From Psychrobacter sp. DAB_AL43B (GTDB lineage Bacteria > Pseudomonadota > Gammaproteobacteria > Pseudomonadales > Moraxellaceae), in contig NZ_LT799838.1 in NCBI RefSeq assembly GCF_900168255.1, positions 124,001 through 188,000 of the forward strand: a stretch of DNA of 64,000 nucleotides. Reading direction: 5' to 3'. Position 1 is the stretch's first letter; each line of letters begins with the position of its first letter. The notes under the pieces are model-generated. The model did not search any database, had not been told where the DNA came from, and worked only from the letters and a program-made list of their open reading frames with translations. Made by a program: the position numbers and the translations under genes. Shown in pieces: positions 7,940-17,877 of this stretch.

Positions 7940-9229
7940 TCAGTCATTACTTGCTGCTTGGCTTTTGAGCCAATCCATAAACTTCTCGCTATGCTGCTCA
8001 CGCTGATTATCAGCAAATTCATAAAAGCGTGTACCTACTAAATTGTCAGGCAAATAAGTTTGCGCATAATAATGGTTGGGATAATTGTGCGGATAAGCAT
8101 AGTCTTTACCGTAGCCTTGTTCACGCATGAGCTTGGTCACGCCGTTCCGCAAGTGTAAAGGGACAGGCGAGGCGTCTTTTTCTGCCAGTGCCATTGCCGC
8201 ATTAATCGCTTTATAGGTGCTATTGCTTTTAGCGCTGGTCGCAAGATAAACCACCACTTGCCCTAATATAATACGCGCTTCTGGCATACCGATTGACTGC
8301 ACACTACGCAGAGCAGCGTCAGCGAGAAGCAAGGCGTTGGGATTAGCATTGCCAATATCTTCACTGGCTAAAATGACCAAACGCCGCGCAATAAAGTCTG
8401 CTGGCTCACCACCGACTAACATGCGTGCCATCCAGTATAGCGCTGCATCTGGATCTGAGCCACGGACGGACTTTATCATGGCGGATATAATATCGTAATG
8501 CTGTTCACCATCTTTATCGTAGCGTACTAGTGCGGTCTGGGCGACGCGGGCGACCAGTGCATCATCAATAACAAGCGGTGATTGATTAGAATCAGCGGTT
8601 TGAATCGCCAGCTCTAATATATTTAGCGCTTTTCTTGCATCCCCATGTGCCAGTTGGCTAATGGTTTTCTGCGCCTGCAAATCTACCGTTAAGTTTTTCA
8701 ATACTTTATCTTCTAAAAGCGCACGCTGTAATACCGCGCTGATTTGCTCAGGTGTGAGCGGCTCTAAGCGATATACTTGGCAACGTGATAATAAAGCGTT
8801 ATTGATGCTAAAAGATGGATTTTCGGTCGTCGCCCCAATCAAGGTTATATCACCAGATTCTACCGCGCCGAGTAATGCATCTTGCTGGGCTTTATTAAAG
8901 CGGTGAATCTCGTCAATGAACACGACAGGCGACTCAAAGCTTAACGAGTCCTTACTATCCAACACTTCACGTAATTGTTTTACCCCTGTATTCAGGGCTG
9001 ATAACGCATGAAACGGTCTGCCAACCGCATCTGCTAATAGCATTGCGATGGTTGTTTTGCCAATACCAGCTTCGCCATGCAAAATAATAGAAGACAGGTG
9101 TCCTTGTTCCACTAAGCGCCGTAATGGTGCGCCTGCTGCCAATAAATGCTCTTGACCAATAATAGCATCGAGCGTCGTAGGGCGCATGCGCTGGGCGAGG
9201 GGAGTATCAGCATGAAAGTTAGGCGGCAT
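7940..9229 (-). CDS. rarA: replication-associated recombination protein A (RarA/MgsA AAA+ ATPase)
   Basis: AAA+ ATPase of the clamp-loader/RuvB type that acts at stalled replication forks. In order: N-terminal PLAQRMRPTTLDAIIGQEHLL, Walker A GEAGIGKTTIA (about residue 53), Walker B VVFIDEIHRFNKAQQD, sensor 1 GATTENPSF, sensor 2 HGDARKALN, then the C-terminal tetramerisation part with MIKSVRGSDPDAALYW and ASEDIGNANP. The length of 429 is normal. ATG 9229 follows a weak GAGAG. It is the only gene on this strand before a divergent promoter region. Confidence 0.95.
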   Translation of the reverse strand: MPPNFHADTPLAQRMRPTTLDAIIGQEHLLAAGAPLRRLVEQGHLSSIILHGEAGIGKTTIAMLLADAVGRPFHALSALNTGVKQLREVLDSKDSLSFESPVVFIDEIHRFNKAQQDALLGAVESGDITLIGATTENPSFSINNALLSRCQVYRLEPLTPEQISAVLQRALLEDKVLKNLTVDLQAQKTISQLAHGDARKALNILELAIQTADSNQSPLVIDDALVARVAQTALVRYDKDGEQHYDIISAMIKSVRGSDPDAALYWMARMLVGGEPADFIARRLVILASEDIGNANPNALLLADAALRSVQSIGMPEARIILGQVVVYLATSAKSNSTYKAINAAMALAEKDASPVPLHLRNGVTKLMREQGYGKDYAYPHNYPNHYYAQTYLPDNLVGTRFYEFADNQREQHSEKFMDWLKSQAASND

Positions 9230-9520
9230 AAGGCTCTCTATTATAAAATCGAATGGTTATCAATTGGCTACAGCGGCATGAGAACTTAAATTTTTTATAT
9301 TAATAAACACTATTTTTAGGTATATTTCTTTTATCTTGAATACACTATACATAATTAATATTGTCATTAATGGCTATCATATGGGCTAGGCTAACGCAGA
9401 TTTACGTTAATAAAAGTCAGCTAAATGTACAGCTTATATCTTTAAGACTTTATTTTTTAGATTTTTACCCTTATTAAGGGGTTAACTCTCTCTATCAGCC
9501 TAATATATCAAACATAACGG

Positions 9521-10066
9521 ATGATATTAATAATGTTGCAGTCAACTTTTAAACGCTTATTCAATCATGATCCAGCTACTAGAGCTGCAAAACGATATTC
9601 CCGTAAGCTAACTGCTGGAGAAATAGTACTGGCACGCTCAGTATTTGGTGACAGTCTCAGCCTTGATGATATTCAGCTTAAAACGGCTTGGTGGGTACTC
9701 AAAAATTATGCCGTTAGCCCGAATGGTCATATTTATTTTCATCCGGCAGACTGGATCGAAGACTTTAGTGAGGCGTCATTGAGTAAACAAAGCTGGCTTA
9801 TACATGAGTTGACGCACGTTTGGCAACTACAGCGTGGCTTAAAAGTGGTGCGCGGCGCTATCATTAATCGCCGCTATGACTATGTGTTAGAGGTGGGTAA
9901 ATCTTTTTTTAAGTACGGTATTGAGCAACAAGCACGCATGGTTCAAGATTACTTTATTCGTCGTCAGCGTGGACAAGACTGTCGGGATTTAGAAGCCTGT
10001 ATTCCATTTCTAGCTGGGCAGTCTGTTAATAATACTCAGCATAGCGACAACTCATTCAACGTTTAA
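9521..10066 (+). CDS. HELTH-motif protein of unknown function (Vgr/Rhs-accessory-like)
   Basis: A 181-residue soluble protein. The core is SWLIHELTHVWQLQRG (about 90-105), an HExxH-type metallopeptidase-like motif, preceded by NGHIYFHPADW, a pattern seen in small proteins often annotated as vgr-related or eCIS-core-like. A third metal ligand is not obvious; GIEQQARMVQDYF downstream could supply a Glu. No signal peptide or membrane segment is seen. The start is ATG 9521 or ATG 9533. No Rhs or type VI genes are in the window, so a link to those systems is not supported here. Activity is unknown. Confidence 0.6.
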   Translation: MILIMLQSTFKRLFNHDPATRAAKRYSRKLTAGEIVLARSVFGDSLSLDDIQLKTAWWVLKNYAVSPNGHIYFHPADWIEDFSEASLSKQSWLIHELTHVWQLQRGLKVVRGAIINRRYDYVLEVGKSFFKYGIEQQARMVQDYFIRRQRGQDCRDLEACIPFLAGQSVNNTQHSDNSFNV

Positions 10067-10130
10067 TTTTTATGTTTACTCTCTATATTACTATTTAATA
10101 TTCTGCTTTTAATAAAGGATAGGTACTCGG

Positions 10131-11144
10131 ATGTTTAAATTTTTGCTCGCAACACCTCATACGGGTGCCCATCATAACCTTGCAAAACAAGGCATCATGA
10201 GTCCACGTCAAGCCCCAACGTTACTTGCAGCCACACTGACAGGCATATTGTTTTTGAGTGGTTGTCAGCAACAAGCAGCAAACGAAACTGTGCCGGATAA
10301 TGCTCAAAGTAGTGAGAAAACCAGCGAGCAAATGAGGGCTGAAGATAGCCAGCCTATGCCGAAAAGTGACTCAGCTGCCGTACGTATAGAGCAGTTTCAG
10401 CCTTTGTATGTGACTCAATTTCAAGGACTACAGCAGCGCTTGCAAGCAGAGTATGAGTCGTTGCAAGCTGCTGATGCCTCCGGTAATGGAAGCTCTTTAT
10501 TGGTTGATAGCGCAACTGATCCTGCTGACAGTAATACTAAAAATAACAATAACAATAACAATGGGCAAACTACTGATAGTAATAGTTTGCCTGCGGCAGG
10601 TACTAATAATAGTACAGCGCTTGAACCAGCTGCGATTGATTCAGCAGACCCTGTTTCAATAGCGGATATTGATAATAAACCTGCTACAGATGCTGAAATT
10701 AATACCAGTACCGAAGTTGGTGAGCGCGACTTAACGGTGTTAAAACGTATTAGCTTAGAGCCACGCAAGCCTGTCCTATTGACTGAAGAGCAGATTATAG
10801 AACGCTATGAGCAAGCGATGGAAGCCCTTTATCAGCCAGTGACCACGCCGCTAAATGCAGAAGATGTTGATACGTTGATTGATATCGCAACCTTAGTGCC
10901 ACAGCTTTTTGAAGATGCGGAAATTGCTGGTAGAGTCAGCGCCAAAAGCCCAGCACTGGCACGTTTGATTATTCAGCATCAAGTGTGGGAGCAGATAGAA
11001 GCGCAACAAGTGCTAGATATGCAGCAAATGAAACAGAGTCAACAGCAAGAATTTGAGATGCTGATGTCGAAGTTTAACGAGACTATTAAAGGCTATGATG
11101 AGCAAATCGCCAAATATGAGCAAACGCTAAAAGAGTTTAAATAA
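10131..11144 (+). CDS. putative lipoprotein with Asn-rich linker and C-terminal coiled coil
   Basis: A hydrophobic stretch followed by LFLSGC (about residues 35-45) forms a lipobox, so the mature protein should start at Cys and be lipid-anchored. The first ATG (10131) follows AAAGGA but gives an unusually long N-region. ATG 10197 would give a standard signal peptide. After the Cys come a Glu/Ser/Asn-rich segment, an Asn run encoded by a hexanucleotide repeat (10540-10562), a domain of about 110 residues (EEQIIERYEQAMEALYQPV to RLIIQHQVW), and a Gln/Lys-rich coiled coil at the C-terminus. I do not recognise the family. A cell-envelope role is inferred only from the lipobox. Confidence 0.7.
   Translation: MFKFLLATPHTGAHHNLAKQGIMSPRQAPTLLAATLTGILFLSGCQQQAANETVPDNAQSSEKTSEQMRAEDSQPMPKSDSAAVRIEQFQPLYVTQFQGLQQRLQAEYESLQAADASGNGSSLLVDSATDPADSNTKNNNNNNNGQTTDSNSLPAAGTNNSTALEPAAIDSADPVSIADIDNKPATDAEINTSTEVGERDLTVLKRISLEPRKPVLLTEEQIIERYEQAMEALYQPVTTPLNAEDVDTLIDIATLVPQLFEDAEIAGRVSAKSPALARLIIQHQVWEQIEAQQVLDMQQMKQSQQQEFEMLMSKFNETIKGYDEQIAKYEQTLKEFK
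10540..10562 (+). repeat. AATAAC hexanucleotide simple repeat within the lipoprotein gene
   Basis: About three and a half units of AATAAC encode consecutive Asn residues. The unit is a multiple of three, so slippage would change the length of the Asn run without breaking the frame. Confidence 0.8.
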
Positions 11145-11163
11145 TCTGTCAAATCTAACCATA

Positions 11164-11192
11164 AAAAAATCTCGCACATGGCGAGATTTTTT
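11164..11192. terminator. bidirectional terminator between lipoprotein gene and gltA
   Basis: Stem AAAAATCTCGC / GCGAGATTTTT with a five-base loop (ACATG) and T tracts on both strands. Confidence 0.88.
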
Positions 11193-11207
11193 AGGCATTG
11201 TTAAAAA

Positions 11208-12488
11208 CTATTTACGGTCTTCTACTTTAACGAATTCGCGTTGTTTCTCACCAGTATATAACTGACGTGGACGACCGATTTTGAACGGTGCGCTGTGCAT
11301 CTCAAGCCAATGGCTGATCCAGCCAGAGGTACGTGCCAATGAGAAGATAACGGTAAACATTGAGGTTGGGATACCGATGGCCTTTAAGATAATGCCAGAG
11401 TAAAAGTCAACGTTTGGATACAGGTTACGCTCAATGAAGAACGGGTCTTCTAACGCAATTTTCTCAAGCTCCATTGCAAGCTTAAGCTTTGGATCGTCAA
11501 TACCTAGAGCCTGTAGGACCTCGTCACAAGTCTTTTTCAGTACTTGTGCGCGTGGGTCAAAGTTTTTATAAACACGGTGACCAAAGCCCATCAGCTTCAC
11601 TTCACGGCTCTTCACTTTTTCCATGAATTCAGGCACATTTTCTACAGAACCGATTTCATCTAGCATCTCAAGCACCGCTTCGTTGGCGCCGCCATGTGAT
11701 GGACCCCAAAGGGCGGCGATACCAGCAGCGATACAAGCGTAAGGGTTTGCGCCAGTAGAGCCAGCTAAACGTACCGTAGACGTTGAGGCGTTTTGTTCGT
11801 GGTCAGCGTGCAAGGTAAAGATTTTGTCCATGGCGCGAGTGATGACGTCGTTGGTTTTATAATCAACATCAGCAGGCGTTGCAAACATCATATATAAGAA
11901 GTTTTCCGCATAATTGAAGTCATTACGTGGATACATGAACGGTTCGCCTTGTGAGTATTTATAACTCATCGCAGCAAGCGTTGGCATTTTAGCGATTAGA
12001 CGAATCGCGGTAATTTCACGATGCTCTTCATTGCTAACATCTAGTTTTTCATGATAAAACGCTGATAAAGCACCAACGACACCAACCATGATTGCCATAG
12101 GATGGGCATCACGGCGGAAGCCTTCAAAGAATTTACGTAATTGGTCATGAACACCAGTATGCTTACGAATTTTTTCAAAGAAATCGGCTTTTTGCTCAGC
12201 GTTAGGCAAATCGCCATGAATCAACGCATAAGCCACTTCTAAGTATTCAGCATTATCGGCCAACTGATCGATAGGATAGCCGCGATAAAGTAGCTCGCCT
12301 TTACCCCCATCAATAAAAGTAATTTTTGATTCAACAGGCGCTGTTACCATAAAACCTGGATCATAGGTCCAGTAGCCAGCTTTTTGGAAAGCAGCAACAT
12401 CGATAACTGACGGCCCTAAAGTCCCTTCGGTAATAGGAAGTTGGTAATCCTTACCATCTACGGTTAATGTGGCTTGATTATCAGCCAT
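11208..12488 (-). CDS. gltA: citrate synthase (type II, hexameric)
   Basis: Condenses acetyl-CoA and oxaloacetate to citrate, the entry step of the TCA cycle. At 426 residues it has the long N-terminal regulatory domain of the NADH-sensitive Gram-negative enzymes. Catalytic positions are visible in ADHEQNAST (His), [11 protein letters not shown] (His) and the Asp region [15 protein letters not shown], with [13 protein letters not shown] for substrate binding. The gene lies divergent from sdhC across a gap of about 1 kb, the arrangement seen in other Pseudomonadales. A Fur-box-like site lies about 250 bp upstream of its start. Confidence 0.98.
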   Translation of the reverse strand: MADNQATLTVDGKDYQLPITEGTLGPSVIDVAAFQKAGYWTYDPGFMVTAPVESKITFIDGGKGELLYRGYPIDQLADNAEYLEVAYALIHGDLPNAEQKADFFEKIRKHTGVHDQLRKFFEGFRRDAHPMAIMVGVVGALSAFYHEKLDVSNEEHREITAIRLIAKMPTLAAMSYKYSQGEPFMYPRNDFNYAENFLYMMFATPADVDYKTNDVITRAMDKIFTLHADHEQNASTSTVRLAGSTGANPYACIAAGIAALWGPSHGGANEAVLEMLDEIGSVENVPEFMEKVKSREVKLMGFGHRVYKNFDPRAQVLKKTCDEVLQALGIDDPKLKLAMELEKIALEDPFFIERNLYPNVDFYSGIILKAIGIPTSMFTVIFSLARTSGWISHWLEMHSAPFKIGRPRQLYTGEKQREFVKVEDRK

Positions 12489-13522
12489 AATTTAATCTCC
12501 AGTGCTTTAACTTGTTAGAATAAAAATATAGAGACGCATACCCTCGCGTCACAAATGGTCAAAATGAATTTAACTCATTTAATATGCAGGCTATATTAGC
12601 AGTTATTACTTAGGTTTTGAAAAGACTTTTACCTGCAATGTCTGTGATTGTCGTGGTTTCAGAGTACTTATGTACTGTAAACTTTGTATCAAAATATGTC
12701 TAATCAGTAATCTGGCTGTAAACAAGCTTATTTATCATCATGTAATGATTCTCATTAACATTATAATGGTAAAGCGTTTTCAGCTAGATAATCAGCGCCA
12801 ATACTTCATCTCACATACGATGAAACAGACAGAGTATGAGTGACCGACAAATTCGTTTGGGTTTATGATTCATCAAGCCTGAGTAATACTAATGAATTCA
12901 TATTGCAAATAGCCAGTTTTTTGTTAATTAATCTCTAATAACCACTATTCAGGGGATAAATTTGTAATTAGGGCTCAGTCATTTTATAATTGTAGGGATT
13001 TAACTGGCACTAGCTTTGCGCAAATTGATAAGTCATTTTAATAAATAACGGGGAAAGCTCTGCTTTGCTCATACTTTGTTACGATTGGACAGTCAGTTTA
13101 TAGACCGAACTTAGCTTATCGCTTGAATATTCTTGTTAACTGTTCTATTTTTAAATAGTCGACAGTGAAGTTTACCTTAACAAAAAATGATAATATAGAG
13201 ATGACACAACGGCGTTATCTTTTTTTGTTAATGGCAACCAGTAAAAATAGAATAGTTAATCGATTTACCCCATGCTTCGCTCTTACTGTTAAAAAGTAAG
13301 TAAAACGAGTGTTATTGAAAGGGTGTATCCATTTAAAGAGCTATGTTAAACAGTCTATAAAGACCGTATAACCCATGTCCAGCTTTCAAATTTAGTGCAA
13401 ATTAAACGACGTCAGCTAGCCCTTCCTTACTTTATTCGTCTTGTGTGGTGCTCAGTGTATTTGGCAGACGATTGCTAAATCATAAGTAACTACCAGACAT
13501 AACCGCAAAAAGGATGCCCGCT
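12489..13522. promoter_or_regulatory. 1-kb divergent regulatory region gltA / sdhC
   Basis: No gene is supported in this long gap. It must hold the promoters for gltA (minus) and sdhCDAB (plus). The clearest element is a Fur-like box at 12741-12759. The rest is AT-rich with no repeat I could establish. Confidence 0.6.
12741..12759. promoter_or_regulatory. candidate Fur box upstream of gltA
   Basis: TGTAATGATTCTCATTAAC matches the 19-bp Fur consensus GATAATGATAATCATTATC at 14 of 19 positions, counted by hand, and keeps the inverted symmetry AATGA/TCATT. It is 253 bp upstream of gltA and 764 bp upstream of sdhC. Confidence 0.45.
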
Positions 13523-13900
13523 GTGAAAAGCAACCGACCTATTGACCTGCCCTTAAGCCAAGTGATTAGCGTGAACCGCTCACCGATTGCAATTGCTTCA
13601 ATCTTGCATCGTATATCTGGCATTGTTTTATTTCTACTTATCCCTGTCATGTTGTGGTTATTGCAGAATTCTTTGGCGTCGCCTGAGAGTTTTGAAACCG
13701 TGTTTGACAATGTTCTCGTTCGCTTTTTGGCGTGGATTTTTGTCGCCGCTATCGCTTATCACTTTGTGATGGGTATCAAGCATTTATTTGCTGATATGGG
13801 CATGAACGAAGAGCTAAAATCTGGCCGTGCCGCTTCTATGATTAGCTTTGTAATTGCAGCAATCTTAATTGTCGCGTCATTTGTATGGGTGATGTTCTAA
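13523..13900 (+). CDS. sdhC: succinate dehydrogenase cytochrome b556 subunit
   Basis: Membrane anchor of complex II carrying heme b and part of the quinone site. It begins with the family pattern RPIDLPLSQ, then IAIASILHRISGIVLFL with the Ser and Arg of the quinone pocket, and has three transmembrane helices. The heme-ligand His lies in YHFVMGIKHLFADMG. I place the start at GTG 13523 because AAGGA at 13510-13514 lies at proper spacing. The ATG at 13514 overlaps that ribosome site and cannot use it. The stop codon overlaps the sdhD start as TAATG. Confidence 0.93.
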   Translation: MKSNRPIDLPLSQVISVNRSPIAIASILHRISGIVLFLLIPVMLWLLQNSLASPESFETVFDNVLVRFLAWIFVAAIAYHFVMGIKHLFADMGMNEELKSGRAASMISFVIAAILIVASFVWVMF

Positions 13901-14307
13901 TGATAAAAAATGATTCAGGAATCAAAAGCGCAACAGGTCTGACAGGATCAGGCACACGCGATTGGATTATCCAGCGTATCAGTGCGGTCATTTTAGCCGT
14001 ATACAGCGTGGTATTACTGGGCTTCTTTTTAACTCATGGTGATGTGAGCTTCGTTGAATGGTCACAATTTATGACCAGTTTGCCTATGCGTCTGTTTAGC
14101 TTGCTTGCTGTTTTAGCGCTAGCGGGTCATGCTTGGGTTGGGATGTGGACAGTTTTTACCGATTATATTACAACTGGAAAACTGGGCTCAAGCGCAGCAG
14201 GACTGCGTTTGGTACTACAGTCATTAATGATTATCGCTATTTTAGTTTTTCTATTTTGGGGCATCATGATTTTTTGGGGTAATGGCTTCGGTGTTGTTGC
14301 TGTTTAA
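13900..14307 (+). CDS. sdhD: succinate dehydrogenase hydrophobic anchor subunit
   Basis: Second membrane anchor of complex II, about 135 residues with three helices. GTRDWIIQRISAVILAVYSV and GHAWVGMWTVFTDYI are typical, with the heme-ligand His in the second helix and the quinone-site Tyr in VFTDYI. The start at ATG 13900 overlaps the sdhC stop, which implies translational coupling. An upstream in-frame ATG at 13885 lies inside sdhC and is less likely. Unusually, 424 non-coding bases follow before sdhA. Confidence 0.92.
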   Translation: MIKNDSGIKSATGLTGSGTRDWIIQRISAVILAVYSVVLLGFFLTHGDVSFVEWSQFMTSLPMRLFSLLAVLALAGHAWVGMWTVFTDYITTGKLGSSAAGLRLVLQSLMIIAILVFLFWGIMIFWGNGFGVVAV

Positions 14308-14731
14308 CCACTAGTCATGAATTTCGATACTTATTTATTTGATAGTTGTTTATTTAATAGTTATCAATAAGAGCGGGTTGATCTGAGCGATTTATTAACG
14401 GTTAGATTGTTTTAAAACAGTTGATTTGTCTTAGAAAAGTCCGTTAGTAGCCAAAAATAGTCATAGCCAATCATAGCGTTGGATACCACTGACTTAACCA
14501 GTCACTTATATAATAGATGCATCATGGTTTAGTCAGTGAGTGGACCCAATATAAAGATAGATATGCAAATTGAGTGGTTGAAGGCTGTTTGCTTGCTATT
14601 TGATGATAGCAAGCAAGTTGATGAAAGTAAGCAGGATTGAAGTAAAAATTTATTCAACCTTGTCATACGATAATTGATACAACAACCTTTTTATTTACTT
14701 CTAAGCATTAACAGGCATTAGGAAAACCGTA
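14308..14731. other. 424-bp gap inside the sdh operon with two stem-loops
   Basis: One inverted repeat pairs CACTGACTTAACCA (14487-14500) with TGGTTTAGTCAGTG (14525-14538), 13 of 14 matched. Its loop contains CACTTATATAA, shared with the dyad element upstream of sucA. A second perfect 11-bp stem, TTGCTTGCTAT / ATAGCAAGCAA, lies at 14589-14616 with loop TTGATG. Neither has a T tract. No open frame of interest is seen. Confidence 0.65.
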
Positions 14732-16582
14732 ATGGCAACTAGACAAGATAATACCATTAGCAATATTAAAACCCTGAACTATGACGCGGTCATCGTTGGT
14801 GGCGGCGGCTCAGGTATGCGTGCTTCATTGCATTTAGCCGAAGCGGGCATGAAGGTTGCAGTCCTTACCAAAGTATTCCCAACCCGTTCGCACACCGTTG
14901 CAGCGCAAGGTGGTATTGGCGCAAGTTTGGGTAATATGAGTAATGATAACTGGCACTTTCACTTTTATGACACCGTTAAAGGGTCAGATTGGTTAGGTGA
15001 CCAAGACGCGATTGAGTATATGTGCCGTGAAGCACCAAAAGTGGTATACGAGCTTGAGCACATGGGTATGCCATTTGACCGTAACGAAGATGGCACGATT
15101 TACCAGCGTCCATTTGGCGGTCATACCTCAAACTACGGTGAAAAAGCGGTACAACGTGCTTGTGCTGCTGCTGACCGTACTGGTCACGCACTATTACATA
15201 CGTTATATCAGAAAAATCTACAGCAAGGTACTGAGTTCTTTATCGAGTGGATTGCCCTTGATTTGATCAAAGACGACGCCGGTAATATCAATGGCGTTAT
15301 TGCGATTGAACAAGAAACAGGTACGGTTGCGGTATTCCAATCACCGATTACGGTATTAGCAACAGGCGGTGCTGGTCGTATCTTTGCAGCATCTACCAAC
15401 GCTTATATTAATACTGGTGACGGTATCGGCATGGCAGTACGCGCCGGTATTCCATTGCAAGATATGGAGTTCTGGCAGTTCCATCCAACCGGCGTTCATG
15501 GTGCAGGCGTACTATTGACTGAAGGTTGCCGCGGTGAAGGGGCGATCTTACGTAATAAAGATGGCGAAGCCTTCATGGAGCGTTATGCGCCAACCGTTAA
15601 AGACTTGGCGCCACGTGATTTAGTATCACGTTCTATGGACCAAGAAATTAAAGAAGGTCGTGGTTGTGGTCCAAATGCTGACCATATCGTTATGGATATG
15701 ACGCATTTAGGCGTTGAAACCATCATGAAGCGTCTGCCATCAGTATTTGAAATTGGTAAAAACTTTGCCAACGTCGATATCACAAAAGAGCCGATTCCAG
15801 TTATCCCAACCATTCACTATATGATGGGTGGTATTCCAACCACGATTCATGGTCAAGTGATTGTACCGGATCTAGAAGCAGGCACTGATGAAGATGGTCT
15901 ATACGCAAAGGGCAACGTCGTTAAAGGTCTTTATGCCATCGGTGAATGTGCTTGTGTTAGTGTGCACGGTGCTAACCGTTTAGGTACCAACTCGCTACTA
16001 GATTTACTAGTGTTTGGTCGCGCTGCCGGTAAGCATATCGTTGATGAGTTCCATCATGCTGACCATAACTATAAGCCACTTGATCCTCGCGTGCTTGATT
16101 ATACCGTGGGTCGTTTAGACAAGCTGCAACAGTCGACTGAAGGCTATAATGCACAAGATGTAGCGGATGAGATTCGTGCGACCATGCAAACGCATGCGAG
16201 TGTATTCCGTACGCAAGCAATGATGGACGAAGGCGTTGCAAAAATCCTAGCGCTAGGTGACAAGATTGACCAAATCCATTTGGCTGATAAATCACAAGTC
16301 TTTAACACTGCTCGTATTGAAGCCTTTGAAGTGGCAAACCTTTATGAAGTGGCGAAAGCGACGATGATATCGGCCGCTAAACGTCATGAAAGCCGCGGCG
16401 CGCACAGTGTCTCTGATTATGACCGTCCTGAAGATGATGAATATGCACCAAATGGCCGTAACGATAACGATTGGATGAAGCATACCTTATGGTATTCTGA
16501 AGGTAATAAAGTTATCTATAAGCCAGTTCGTAAAATCCCATTGACCGTTGATTATATCGAGCCAAAAGTCCGCGTTTATTAA
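14732..16582 (+). CDS. sdhA: succinate dehydrogenase flavoprotein subunit
   Basis: Catalytic subunit of complex II that oxidises succinate to fumarate at the inner membrane. The dinucleotide fold VVGGGGSGMRASLHLAEAG lies near the N-terminus, and the covalent-FAD His is in TRSHTVAAQGG. The substrate and active-site patterns QFHPTG, EGCRGEGAILRNKDGE, RDLVSRSMDQEI and GANRLGTNSLLDLLVFGRAAG are all present. The length of 616 matches the bacterial and mitochondrial enzyme. It is separated from sdhD by 424 bases and from sdhB by about 190. Confidence 0.98.
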   Translation: MATRQDNTISNIKTLNYDAVIVGGGGSGMRASLHLAEAGMKVAVLTKVFPTRSHTVAAQGGIGASLGNMSNDNWHFHFYDTVKGSDWLGDQDAIEYMCREAPKVVYELEHMGMPFDRNEDGTIYQRPFGGHTSNYGEKAVQRACAAADRTGHALLHTLYQKNLQQGTEFFIEWIALDLIKDDAGNINGVIAIEQETGTVAVFQSPITVLATGGAGRIFAASTNAYINTGDGIGMAVRAGIPLQDMEFWQFHPTGVHGAGVLLTEGCRGEGAILRNKDGEAFMERYAPTVKDLAPRDLVSRSMDQEIKEGRGCGPNADHIVMDMTHLGVETIMKRLPSVFEIGKNFANVDITKEPIPVIPTIHYMMGGIPTTIHGQVIVPDLEAGTDEDGLYAKGNVVKGLYAIGECACVSVHGANRLGTNSLLDLLVFGRAAGKHIVDEFHHADHNYKPLDPRVLDYTVGRLDKLQQSTEGYNAQDVADEIRATMQTHASVFRTQAMMDEGVAKILALGDKIDQIHLADKSQVFNTARIEAFEVANLYEVAKATMISAAKRHESRGAHSVSDYDRPEDDEYAPNGRNDNDWMKHTLWYSEGNKVIYKPVRKIPLTVDYIEPKVRVY

Positions 16583-16773
16583 TTCTAGACTGCGTGCGCT
16601 TGATTTATACGAACAGCATAAATGTTTATCCCTTATTAATTTATTAAAAAGGTGACCGCCAGCTACGAGCTGATATCAGCGCTATGACTAAGAAGTATTA
16701 GCGCTGATATATTGTAATCTTTAGGTTGCAAGCCTTGTACGCCCGCCATCACCGACGTGTGGAGTTTAGCATT

Positions 16774-17484
16774 ATGAGCCGAGGTACTCGCACCATCGAG
16801 ATTTATCGCTACGATCCTGATCTGGACGCAGCGCCACGCATGCAAACTTATACGATTGAGTTACTAGACTCAGATCGTATGTTGCTTGACGTATTATTAC
16901 GCCTAAAAAAGGAAGATGAAACCCTCACCTTCCGTCGCTCGTGCCGTGAAGGCATCTGTGGTTCTGATGGCATGAATATTAACGGTAAAAACGGTCTGGC
17001 ATGTTTAATTAACATGAATACTCTGCCTGAAAAAGTAACGGTTCGCCCATTACCAGGTTTGCCAGTGGTTCGTGATTTGGTTGTCGACATGAACCAATTC
17101 TACGAGCAATATGAAAAAATACACCCGTTCTTGATCAATGACCAGCCAGCGCCAGCAACAGAGCGTTTGCAGTCACCTGAGCAGCGTGACAAGTTAAATG
17201 GTCTATATGAATGTATTTTATGTGCTTGCTGTTCAACCAGCTGCCCATCATTCTGGTGGAACCCTGATAAGTTCTTAGGTCCAGCAGCACTTCTAAATGC
17301 CAACCGTTTCGTTTCTGATAGCCGCGATACGGACACGCGTGCTCGTCTGGCTCGTTTAGACGATCCATTCAGCTTGTTCCGTTGCCGTGGTATTATGAAC
17401 TGTGTATCAGTATGTCCAAAAGGCTTGAATCCAACCAAAGCTATTGGTCAACTACGCAATTTGTTGATCGATCAAGCAGGTTAA
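16774..17484 (+). CDS. sdhB: succinate dehydrogenase iron-sulfur subunit
   Basis: Carries the three Fe-S clusters of complex II. The 2Fe-2S ligands are in CREGICGSDGMNINGKNGLAC. The 4Fe-4S and 3Fe-4S ligands are in CILCACCSTSCPSFWWNP and CRGIMNCVSVCPKGLNP. I take ATG 16774 as the start because GGAG lies nine bases upstream and MSRGTRTIEIYRYDPD matches the family. A TTG frame from 16726 is a longer alternative. The gene closes the sdh operon and is followed by a strong terminator. Confidence 0.97.
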   Translation: MSRGTRTIEIYRYDPDLDAAPRMQTYTIELLDSDRMLLDVLLRLKKEDETLTFRRSCREGICGSDGMNINGKNGLACLINMNTLPEKVTVRPLPGLPVVRDLVVDMNQFYEQYEKIHPFLINDQPAPATERLQSPEQRDKLNGLYECILCACCSTSCPSFWWNPDKFLGPAALLNANRFVSDSRDTDTRARLARLDDPFSLFRCRGIMNCVSVCPKGLNPTKAIGQLRNLLIDQAG

Positions 17485-17523
17485 TATACCTTTTTTGCTC
17501 AATTAGCTTTATAATAGCGCTAT

Positions 17524-17557
17524 AAAAAACACCACCTTGTCTTAGGTGGTGTTTTTT
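17524..17557 (+). terminator. terminator after sdhB
   Basis: Perfect 13-bp stem AAAAAACACCACC / GGTGGTGTTTTTT with an eight-base loop. It marks the end of sdhCDAB and shows that sucAB starts a new transcription unit. Confidence 0.92.
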
Positions 17558-17877
17558 ATTAGTCAGAAAACCTAAGTATTAACAACTTTACCAACTCAAA
17601 AGCTAGTATTTTTTTTCATAAACGACAGTCATTGTCAAAACATGAAGACATGAGCAGTTGGGGATTGATGCTTGAGAGAATGATAAAATAAGTTATTGGA
17701 AGTAAGGCCGTATTAACAATACGTTGGTCATATGTAAGAAGACCTGCTATATGGTCCGTCTCTCTATATAATTGAAAAAGAAAACCCATAAACGTAGAAA
17801 AAATGCGCAGTCAGCCTAATATCATGGACATAAATAACAATCGTAGAATATGTATGATAGTAGGACTGAGAATGACT

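Noticed and set aside
10421..10768. Minus-strand protein opposite the lipoprotein gene
   Set aside because: It is a low-complexity antisense frame created by the Asn/Ser-rich coding strand, with no ribosome site or family.
13514..13522. ATG 13514 as the sdhC start
   Set aside because: It overlaps the AAGGA ribosome site, while GTG 13523 has correct spacing and matches the family.
12489..13522. Hidden protein gene in the gltA-sdhC gap
   Set aside because: Short frames exist but lack ribosome sites, codon character and similarity to any family I know.
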